Assembly (NCBI RefSeq): GCF_016714275.1
Contig: NZ_JADJNP010000018.1
Location: 8,565 to 72,564 of the forward strand
Length of the DNA stretch: 64,000 nt
Direction of reading: 5' to 3'
From: Tessaracoccus sp.
Lineage (GTDB): Bacteria; Actinomycetota; Actinomycetes; Propionibacteriales; Propionibacteriaceae
Part shown: positions 54,501 to 64,000 of the stretch, piece after piece
Layout: every line of letters starts with the position of its first letter
Position numbering within the stretch: the stretch's first letter is position 1
Made by a program: the position numbers and the translations under genes
Notes under the pieces: generated by a model
The model's input: the letters and a program-made list of their open reading frames with translations, nothing else
The model's database searches: none
Told to the model about the DNA's origin: nothing

Positions 54501-56852
54501 CGACGGTGCTCATCGGGAGCGTGATGCGCAGGGTCGGCGCGGGGTCGAGCATGCCGACGTCGGTGGCGGTGGCCTCGACCATGATCGTGCCGCGCACGAA
54601 CGCGCCGGCGAGCGGGGTGGCGCCGTCGAAGGTGACCAGCGGGCCGTCGCGGTCGAAGGTGCGGCCGTTGTCATCGAACAGATGCCCGCTGACGGCGCCG
54701 ACGCACGAGCCGGGCATGGCGTTGCCGCCGCCGGTGGCGATCGCGTCGAGCAGCGGCAGGACCTCGGCGGGGCCGCTGAAGGCGGTGACGTTGCGGGCGC
54801 TGTCGCCGAGGTAGGCGACGATGGCCTGGGCGAGCTGCAGGCGCAGCGCCTCGTCGGTGAGTTGCGCGACGCCGCCGTAGGTGAGCGGCGTGGCGCCGGC
54901 CTTGCCGTCGAGGCAGCCGTCGGCGAGGTCGCGGCTCCAGATGTTGGTGACCTTCTGGGCGTTGATCGTCGGGCCGAAGGCGCCGGCGTCGCCGCCACCG
55001 GCGGTCGACGCGGTCCACGCGGTGCGCGACAGGCCGAGCAGCACCAGGCCGTAGCGATCGGCGGCGGTGAGCGTGTCGACCTGCGCGGGCTCGGACGGCA
55101 CGACGGTGGTGATGCTGGCGATGCCGAGCATCGCCTCGAGCGCGGCGTGGGCGGTGGTCCAGCGCGCGGTCAGGTCGGCGCCGCCCTGGCCGGCGGTCAC
55201 GAGCCAGCCGAGGTACGACACGGCCAGCTCGGTGGCGGGCGTGACCACGACGCCGCTGACCGCGCCGCCGTCGGTGAAGGCCGGGACGACGGTGCGCAGG
55301 CGGTCGTTGACGTCGAGGCTGACGACCGTGGCCGGCTGGCTGTCCTCGGCGTAGCTGCCGCCGCCGCCGACCTCGATCAGCAGCGGGCCGCTGGTGCCCT
55401 CGGCGACCGTGATGCTGTTGAAGCTGCCGTCGATCTCTGTCGGGCCGGTACCGACCAGCGCGCCACGGACCCCGTCGGCGAACGTGTAGATGGAGACGGT
55501 CGCCCCGTGCAGACGGCCCTTGATCGCGGTGCCCGAGATCGTGCCGGCGGCGACCGCGTCGATCACGACCTGGCGATCGGCGGTGGCCGGGTTGTCGTCG
55601 GTGTCGCGCGCGCTGGCGGTGAAGGTCAGATCGCCCTCGGGCGTGGTCGCGGTGATCGGGAAGCTGCCGACGAAGCGCTCGGGGCTGGGATCGGTGTCGA
55701 CGACCTGCACCGGGGTCGGAGGTTGGCGACGACGGTGAGCGACGCGACGCCGAGGGCGTCGGTGGCGGTGACGTCGAGCATGACCGCGCCGCCGGTGAAG
55801 ACCTGGCCGGCGGCGGGCGCGGCCCAGGTGACGACCGGACCGGCGGTGTCGAGGGCCTCGGGCAGATCGGCGCCGAACAGCTCGCTCTGGTTCTGCTGCA
55901 GGTGCGTGACCCAGGGCAGGACGTCGGCGCGATCGAGCCCGGTCGTCACACCGTCGGGGGTGCGCAGCCACGCCAGCACCGCGGCGCCGGTGCGCGCGCG
56001 CAGGGTGTCGGTCTCGACCACGCACAAGGCGAGGCAGCCCGGGCCGCCTTGCGCCGTGCAGCCCGCGGGCAGCTCGCAGTTCGGCCCGAGCTCGAGCATC
56101 GCGCCGCCGACGCGGCCGACGCCGTCGAGCGTGGCCTCGGCCGAGCTGGCGTCGTCGGTGAGCCGATCGACCAGCGCGCGGGTGTTGAGCGCGACCGCGG
56201 TCAGGCCCTGCTCGGCGGCGACCGTGGCCGACAGGCTCGCGAGCCCGCGCAGGAACACCGCGAGCTTGACCGGCTCGGTCAGCGTGGTCGCCGAGGCCAG
56301 CGGCGCCGGCACGAGCGTCAGCGGATCGGCCTCGAGGTGCTCGGTGACCAGGGCGTGGGCGCGCGCGACCGCGGCGGTGAGGTCGGGCTCACGCGTCGCG
56401 GCCAGGCGCGCCAGGCCGACGGCGGTGATCAGCTCGGACGCCGGGCTGATCGTGACCGCGCGCTTCTCGGCCGGGACGAAGCCCAGCACCGGCGCGCGCA
56501 GCTCGGCGCCCGCGTCGAGGGTCAGCTCGGCGCCCGCGTCCCGGGTCTGACCGCCGCGGGCGCGCAGGACGAAGTCGCCGAACGACTTCTCGACCGCGCA
56601 GTCGAACGCGCCGCTGTCGTCGGTGGTGGTCTCGCAGACCAGCGCGCCGACCTGGCCCGCGTCCCAGCGCAGCACCGCGACCTGGGCGCCACGGACGGGC
56701 TCGGACAGCCAGACCGTGCCGGTGACATGCCCGAGCTCCGCGGTCGTCGGCCCGCCGTCGTCGGAGCAGGTCACGGCGGCGAGCGCGAAGAACGCGAGCG
56801 CGCCGCGGGCGAGGCGAGAGGTAGAAGGCGTAGGCGAGCGGTCAGGGGTCAT
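51553..56852 (-). CDS. Giant Ig-repeat surface lipoprotein, one frame break
   Basis: About 1765 residues in two joined frames: ATG 56852 to ~55720, and ~55720 to 51553. The N-terminus is a lipoprotein signal (ALAFFALAAVTC), followed by a carboxypeptidase-regulatory-like beta domain (GTVWLSEPVRGAQVAVL) and a helical part. The second frame has several bacterial Ig-like repeats with the core TIDSTPPVLNITG or VDNTPPVIAI and a TDAAGN motif. Both halves continue one another without loss (TATDALGVASLTVVAN then PTPVQVVDTDPSPERF), so a single-base error or mutation near 55720 is likely. It is an adhesin- or scaffold-like surface protein. Confidence 0.75.
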
Positions 56853-57293
56853 GGACAACCTCGGGTGGTACCGGAGCTATCGGCCAGCGCGTCGAACGGT
56901 TGCGCCGGGAGCCACGCGGAAGGGACACGCCGCGCCGCGAGTCGCCAAAGAAGGGTAAATCGGTGACATCGAATTGGCTACGGACCGACCGCGTCCACCA
57001 GACCCGCCGGAGCGCCGCAGTCCTCTGTCGCCACCAGGGTGTGTCCCGGCATCCAGGCCCATCCCGACCAGATCTAGCGCAGGCGCCGCGCCGCGCGCAA
57101 GACCTTTGCGATTCCGTGCGGTTCGGTGACGCAGGCATGTCAGCCTGATCGGGGGGGACCCCACGTAATCGGCTGACAAGAATTCCTGTGGGGCGACGCC
57201 ACGATCGGTAAAATCAAGAGGGATCCGCGTGATCGAAATCACGGGGATTTGTCAGGCGATTTCGTGGATCGAGCGGCTAGTGGCTGACGCGCG
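56853..57293. promoter_or_regulatory. Intergenic region upstream of the Ig-repeat gene
   Basis: A 441-bp divergent gap between the leftward surface-protein gene and the rightward hypothetical at 57294. I see no gene or strong dyad. It should hold promoters for both directions. Confidence 0.25.
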
Positions 57294-57782
57294 CTGCTCG
57301 CCGCAGGCGACGCCGAGGGGCCGATCGACGTGGTCGCCTACGCCGGCGTCGGCGTCGTCGTGGCCCGCCCCGAGGAGCTGGTCCGGCACGCGATCGACGA
57401 CACGCTGGCGCGTCGGGTGCCGTGGTCGCCGGCGACCGGCGGCGTGTGCGGACACCTGCAGCGGCACGTGCGGACACGGCTCGCGGCGGCGATCTGGCGC
57501 GAGGCCAAGGCGCGCGGGCCGCGCCGCGATCCGTGGGCCGCGCGGCTATCCGTGGTGCAGGTCGGCGACCTGCGCGGGCTCGAGCTGATCGCGCACTACG
57601 CCGGCGAGATGGCGCGGACGTTCCGGCGCAGCGATGGCGAGGTGCGCGCGACCGCGGCGCGGCTGGCGACGTATCTCCAGACGTGCCTGCGGGCCTACGC
57701 CGAGGACACCGCGCCGATCCCGCAGCCGGTGTTCGTAGACGTCACTGTGGCGGACCGGTCGGGCAGCGGCGGGGTCAACTGA
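57294..57782 (+). CDS. Hypothetical protein, start uncertain
   Basis: The frame is open from just after a TGA at 57285; candidate starts are CTG 57294 and GTG 57330, giving ~150-162 residues. The sequence is helical and Arg/Ala-rich (GLELIAHYAGEMARTFRRSD), without signal or membrane segments. It ends 1 bp before the next frame opens. No family was recognised; it may be a fragment. Confidence 0.4.
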   Translation: MLAAGDAEGPIDVVAYAGVGVVVARPEELVRHAIDDTLARRVPWSPATGGVCGHLQRHVRTRLAAAIWREAKARGPRRDPWAARLSVVQVGDLRGLELIAHYAGEMARTFRRSDGEVRATAARLATYLQTCLRAYAEDTAPIPQPVFVDVTVADRSGSGGVN

Positions 57783-57852
57783 CGTGGCGATCGCGAACCT
57801 GCGACGACGCGCTGGGGAGGGCGTGTGCGCCAGTGCTAGGCTGCGCAGCGCC

Positions 57853-58674
57853 ATGACGCGTGGGGATGGCCTGTCGCTGAGCCGGTGGCGCTGGAGTCGG
57901 GAGGAAGTCATCCGGCTGCTGCAGCGGCGCGCCGACGCGAACGAGTCGACCTCGCACGCTGCGATGCAGGAGATCCCCGGCGCGCTGTCGGCGATCGCAC
58001 GCTCGTTCGGATCGCTCGCCGCCGCGCGCGCGGCCGCCGGCGTGAAGACACCGTTCCCCAAGCAGGAGCGGACCACCCGAGAGGACGTGATCGCGGGCCT
58101 CCAGGCCCTGCACGCTCGGGGAGCGCTGACCAGCTACGGGGCCATGACCAGCCACGCCGACCTGGCGGTCCGCCGGCTGGCGTATGGCGCGATCGGTCGG
58201 TTCGGGACCTGGCGCGCCGCGCTGGCCGCCGCCGGTCTTGCGCCACCACCGCGGGCCCGGATGCGCCCCGGGCAACGGCGGCGATTGCAGCCGGAGGCGG
58301 CGCTGCCGGTCGGCGTCACCCGGCCGAAGTCCTATCCGAGCACCGCCGCGACGTTGTCGCCACCTTCGATCGAGGAGCTGTGGCCCGAGTTCGCGCGCGC
58401 CGCGACCGAGGCAGCTGCGACCGACGGCCCGGCGCCGGCCGGTGTGCTCACGCTGCCGCTGGCCGCCGCTGCCGCGGGACACCAGGCCTGGCTGCGCGAG
58501 CTGGGCCCGGTCCTCCGCGCGCTGCTCGAACGGCAGGTCCAGTGGATCGAGCTGGCGTCGATCGGCCCCACCCACCGCGCGCTCGCCAAGGTGGTCGCCG
58601 CGCTGATCGCGAACGGCGTCGCCGTCGGGCCGACCTTGACGACCGCCGCGGCCGCCTGGGCGAAGGCCACGTAG
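57853..58674 (+). CDS. Protein with two homing-endonuclease-associated (HNR-like) repeats
   Basis: 273 residues from ATG 57853 (the frame is open back to 57784). Two copies of an ~50-residue helical unit are visible: SREEVIRLLQRRADANES ending SFGSLAAARAAAGV, and TREDVIAGLQALHARG ending RFGTWRAALAAAGL. The FGSW-x-x-A-x-x-A-A-G core is that of HNR repeats, which bind DNA beside HNH nucleases. No HNH catalytic motif is present. The C-terminal half is helical and unassigned. It is probably a DNA-binding protein. Confidence 0.6.
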   Translation: MTRGDGLSLSRWRWSREEVIRLLQRRADANESTSHAAMQEIPGALSAIARSFGSLAAARAAAGVKTPFPKQERTTREDVIAGLQALHARGALTSYGAMTSHADLAVRRLAYGAIGRFGTWRAALAAAGLAPPPRARMRPGQRRRLQPEAALPVGVTRPKSYPSTAATLSPPSIEELWPEFARAATEAAATDGPAPAGVLTLPLAAAAAGHQAWLRELGPVLRALLERQVQWIELASIGPTHRALAKVVAALIANGVAVGPTLTTAAAAWAKAT

Positions 58675-59274
58675 CGGGTCGGGCCGAGATCATGTCCTTC
58701 ACGGTGGCGCCCGCGACCCGGACTCCGACCGAGATCGCGTCCCTGGCGCCATCGCGTCGAGGTCGATGTGCGGTGCGATTCGTCGCCGTGCTGACGGCGC
58801 TCGCCTCCGCGAGCCTCTGGACGAGCGCGTAGCGGAGTTGCCGCCCTCCCGCGCCGGCATGCGTCGTGTGATTGGTGGCCCGCGAGCGCTCGTTTCGGCC
58901 TGCATCCAGGTACATCGAGCGCTCGTGCGGGCGCTCGCGCACCGCTCTGCAGGCGCTCGTGCAGCGCTCGTCACGCGCTCGCGCGCCGCTCGGTGGGCGC
59001 TCGCGGTCGCTCGTGCGGCGCTCACGCGGCGCTCACGCGCACTCGGCAGGTGCTCGTGCGCGCTCATGCAGCGCTCGCGCGCGCTCATGCAGCGCTCGCG
59101 CGCGCTCGTGCAGCGCTCGCGCGCGCTCGTGCAGCGCTCGCCGGGCACCGGCGACGATCAAGAAAGGGGCTGTGACGGCGATCGGTGGTGCGATCCCGCC
59201 ATCCGCCACACCCGCGGCCCGCTCGTATTCTGCGGCCGGCGCGGCACCTACATCCATTCACGGAACCGCCATCA
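58675..59274. other. Non-coding stretch with short repeats
   Basis: Between the HNR gene and the recombinase remnant I see no convincing gene. From ~58920 the sequence becomes a low-complexity run of GCTCGTGC/GCTCGCGC words that grades into the 21-bp tandem array at 59051-59140. Confidence 0.4.
59051..59140. repeat. 21-bp tandem repeats, four copies
   Basis: Units begin at 59051, 59072, 59093 and 59114; the consensus is CGCTCGCGCGCGCTC followed by A/G then TGCAG. The first copy is more divergent. Read on the minus strand they would encode a heptad RALHERA, but no start, partner or other coding sign supports a gene there. Confidence 0.9.
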
Positions 59275-59520
59275 AGGCGCTCAACATGATCTGCGACCAC
59301 GCCGGTCGCCCGCGCATCAACTGGCACCGCTCCGCCACACCTTCGCCTCCCACCTCATGATGCGCGGCGTGAGCCCCAAGGCGATCATGGACCTCCTCGG
59401 CCACTCGAAGATGGAACTGACCCTCCGCTACGCTCACCGCCAGCCCGAGACCCGCCGCGCCGCCGTCGGGCTTCGCCCGCCGCCAGCCCAGCGCCGCGCA
59501 CTCCGGCGACCAGGCCCCGC
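59275..59520 (+). pseudogene. Tyrosine recombinase C-terminal remnant
   Basis: One frame ends MICDHAGRPRINWHR; after a 1-bp loss near 59330 the other frame continues LRHTFASHLMMRGVSPKAI, then LLGHSKMELTLRYAH. These are the H-x-x-R box, the second His region and the catalytic Tyr region of phage-type integrases. The N-terminal arms and first catalytic Arg are absent. It marks an old integration site. Confidence 0.75.
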
Positions 59521-59528
59521 CACCGAAC

Positions 59529-59588
59529 GAGCGCCCGATCGAGCGCCTGATCGAGCGCCCGATCGAGCGCCCGATCGAGCGTCCGATC
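59529..59588. repeat. 12-bp tandem repeats, five copies
   Basis: Five tandem units of GAGCGCCCGATC (two with one changed base), followed by a degenerate copy at 59589. They follow directly after the recombinase remnant, where they would extend its frame as RAPD repeats. Confidence 0.9.
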
Positions 59589-59829
59589 GAGCGCGCATCC
59601 AGCGTCGAGTGGCCGAAAGTGGCCGCACGGCCAGGCCGCGACCACCTAACCTGCGGGGATCCCTGCCGTTGGTAGAATAGGGGCCCCGTCGGGGCATGAC
59701 CCGACGGGGGAGGGTCTGGCGACAGCTGGCGACAGACCCTCGGGAGGATCAGTTGCTGCGAGTTGACAGCCGGGGCGACTCGGGCCAAGCCTCTACTCGT
59801 GCCGGAGTCTCCCGCTCGGACGGTCGCCT

Positions 59830-60990
<1,161 letters not shown>

Positions 60991-60999
60991 GCCCGGCGC

Positions 61000-61806
61000 T
61001 CGGTCAGCGCCGAGATCGCGACCGGCGTCGCCGACGCGTTCCGCCCGGTGGTGCGGCTGCTCGATCGGCTTCAGCGATCACGCGATCCCGCTGGCCCGGT
61101 CGCTGGCCATGTGGCTGCGGCGCCCGTTCCGGCCCGGCAACTACCTCGAGGCCTGCGGTGCATCGGCGTCGGCAGCCTGCCGATCGTGCTCTTGGTCGGG
61201 TTCTTCACCGGCGCGGTGATGGGCCTGCAGGCGGTCTACGCGTTCCGGCAGTTCCAGCTCGAGTCGTTCGCCGGCGGCACCACCGGCAAGGCGCTCGCGG
61301 TCGAGCTGGCGCCGGTGCTGTCGGCGCTGATGGTGGCCGGGCGCTCGGGCGCCGGCATCGCCACCGAGCTCGGGACGATGCGCATCACCGAGCAGATCGA
61401 CGCGCTCGAGTCGATGGCGGTGTCGCCGCTGCAGTTCCTGGTGCTGCCGCGGCGATCGCCAGGATGCTGATGGGGCCGATCCTGTCGCTGTTGTTCTTCA
61501 TCGTCGCGATGCTCGGCTGCTACTTCCTGGCGGTGGTCGTGCACACGTCGATCACGGCCAGTTCGTGCTGCACACCCGCGACCTGCTCACCACCTCCGAC
61601 GTCGCCCAGGCATGCTGAAGTCGATCGTCTTCCGGCTGATCGTGACGTTGATCAACTACTACCAGGGGCTACAACGCCGCCGGCGGCAGCCGCGACGTCG
61701 GCCTGGGCACCACCCGCGCGGTGGTGTTCTCGTCGGTGTCGTCTGATCAGCGACTACTTCCTGTCCGACATCCTCCTGCGGGTGATGGCGTCGGACACCA
61801 GGGTCA

Positions 61807-61810
<4 letters not shown>
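61000..61810 (+). pseudogene. mlaE: MlaE-family ABC permease, frame-broken
   Basis: Segments GSLPIVLLVGFFTGAVMGLQ, ELAPVLSALMVAGRSGAG and TMRITEQIDALESMAVSP are hallmarks of MlaE permeases; further pieces (MLMGPILSLLFFIVAMLGC, LINYYQG) follow in shifted frames. Its TGA overlaps the next GTG as GTGA. It would form the inner-membrane channel of the Mla phospholipid transporter. There are about six single-base breaks. Confidence 0.8.
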
Positions 61811-62584
<774 letters not shown>

Positions 62585-62585
<1 letters not shown>

Positions 62586-64000
62586 GTCACCAGGGCCGGT
62601 CGCCCGCCGGCGTCAAGGTCGGCATCCTGGTGCTGGCGCTCCTGGCCGGCACCTCCGTGGTGTGGAAGAGCCTGGGCGCCGACCCGGCCGGCGCGAACAA
62701 CATCACGCTGCGGGCGCGGTTCCGCGACGCCTCGGGCATGCCGGTCGGGTCGAAGGTCGTCGTCGCCGGCCTGCCGGTCAGCGGATCACCCAGCCTGCAG
62801 ATCGACGGCCCGCTACGCCAAGGTGCGCTTCAAGATCCGCGCGGACGTCGCGTGTGGTCGAGCGCGGTGGTGTTCAGAAGGCGGCGTCGTTGCTCGGCGA
62901 CCACTACCTCGGATCGATCCCGGCAGCGCCAGGCCGCCGCGGAACCAGCGAAGCTAGCGCCAGCCACCCGGCTGAAGAACGGCGTTCAGATCGTCCGGGT
63001 CGTCGGTCGACCTCACGCCCGACGCCCTGCTCCCGCCGCATCGACCAGAGCCTGCCCAGCGTCGACGCGGTGCTGCTGTCCGGTCAGGACCTGTCGAGGA
63101 CATACGCCGGCTGGTCAACGGGCCGATCGCGTCGGTGGCCAACCGGGTCGACAGCCTGGTGCAGCAGGAGTCGCAGACGGTCAGGACATCCTCGATCGCG
63201 CCGACAAGGCGGTGGCGCGGATCGACACGGTCGCGGCCGACGTCCGCGCTGTCGGGCGGCGCCGACGCGCGGGTCAGGCGATCCTCGGCAACCTCGAGGC
63301 GGCGTCGTCGGAGGCCCGCGCGCTGGTGCAGTCGGCCAAGGACGGTGGCGACCACCGGCGACAAGGTGCGCGGAAGCTCGACCTGGTCGATCGGGTCATC
63401 GCCTCGACGGCCAGCATCACCGACAAGATCGATCAGGACCGCGGCACGCATGGGCCCGGCTGGTCAACGTTACCCGACGATCGCCGACAACGTCGAGGGA
63501 GATCCCCGACGACGCCAAGGGGCTTCTCGGCACGCTGTTCAAGATGCGGACCCCTCACGTCGGGCTGCGCAGCGGTACAACGTCTTCGCCGGCATGGCCC
63601 GGCACTACATCCCCGTCGAGCTGCACACCCGCCCGGACAGGTTACTGCCTGATCGAGATCGAGCGCGGCCCGCGCGGCGGCTACCCCGACGCAGCTGGTG
63701 TTCGATCCGACCAACGGCAGCGACCAGTGGGTGCGCCCGACGACGATCGCCGACGACTTCCTTCACCTTCCAGTTCGCCAACCGCTTCGACTGGCTGACC
63801 TTCCGCTACGGCATCAAGGAGTCGAGCGGCGGCGTCGGCGCCGACGCCGACGTGCGCTGGTGGGGCAAGGGCCTGGCGCTGTCGGTCGACGTGTTCGACG
63901 CGTCGTTCGATCAGTACCCGCGGGTGAAGCTGGCCGCGGCCTTCGAGAGTTCCTGCGCCGGGGTGTACGTGCTGGGCGGCATCGACGACGCGCTCAACCC
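62585..64000 (+). pseudogene. mlaD: MlaD/MCE-domain protein, frame-broken and partial
   Basis: It starts near 62585 with a membrane anchor (VGILVLALLAGTSVVW) and the MCE core GSKVVVAGLPVSG. Later pieces include a coiled-coil-like stretch and VRWWGKGLALSVDVFDASFD near the right edge, fitting the long C-terminal extension seen in some delta-group MCE proteins. The gene continues past the window. Many single-base breaks are present. Confidence 0.75.

Noticed and set aside
59051..59140. CRISPR array
   Set aside because: Repeats are directly adjacent with no spacers, and no cas genes are present.
59033..59257. Minus-strand frame encoding heptads RALHERA over the 21-bp repeats
   Set aside because: Only the repeat gives it length; there is no ribosome site, partner or further coding signal.

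Overview
The window looks like a draft chromosome segment from a very GC-rich, Gram-negative, predatory-type bacterium, most likely a myxobacterium (Myxococcota, Haliangiales/Kofleriaceae/Polyangia-like). This is inferred from the strong G/C third-position bias, many lipoproteins with DAG/DAA-rich linkers after the signal peptide, a myxobacterial-type Ser/Thr kinase with a C-terminal membrane anchor, a DUF2381-type secreted protein, and an alr-mla lipid-transport block. No rRNA, tRNA or CRISPR array was recognised.

Region 1 (1-19.8 kb) is a defence island. Reading leftward from 19,795 it holds a small DUF1232/YkvA-like gene, an SNF2 helicase (DrmD-like), a 1664-residue Eco57I-class adenine methylase (DrmMI-like), a GTG-started ATPase fused to a DUF4435/TOPRIM-like domain (the layout of a merged PARIS AriA-AriB protein), an AlbA_2/Schlafen-like protein and a small unknown. 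The stop and start codons of the helicase, methylase and ATPase overlap, so these were probably built as one system. Next come a plus-strand PD-(D/E)XK-like protein, a single-motif PLD-family protein, an unknown with an internal 42-bp tandem duplication, a small Asn/Gly-rich protein with a helix-turn-helix partner, and a large DEAD/DEAH helicase (DruE/DUF1998-type) that runs off the left edge.

Region 2 (20.0-25.0 kb) has a decayed toxin-like gene with an immunity-like gene, a plus-strand operon of kinase, DUF2381-like protein and outer-membrane barrel, and a small zinc-ribbon protein.

Region 3 (25.3-44.7 kb) is the most unusual part: a minus-strand operon in which nearly all neighbouring genes overlap by 4 nt. 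It encodes lipoproteins, a vWA-domain lipoprotein, a small membrane protein, a tubulin/FtsZ-like GTPase, an unknown, a zinc-ribbon actin-like ATPase, a Cys/His mini-protein, an Hsp70, a 1197-residue helical-repeat membrane protein, an SH3-TPR protein and another lipoprotein. I read it as an uncharacterised envelope-anchored machine pairing a tubulin-fold GTPase with two actin-fold ATPases. A serine-recombinase remnant interrupts it near 41.2-41.5 kb.

Region 4 (44.8-56.9 kb) has an intact IS1182-type insertion sequence between CTAG repeats, then more same-strand lipoprotein genes, including a giant Ig-repeat surface protein with one frame break. Region 5 (57-64 kb) has small hypotheticals, short tandem repeats beside a tyrosine-recombinase remnant, and alr-mlaE-mlaF-mlaD with so many single-base frame breaks that sequence error is the likeliest cause.
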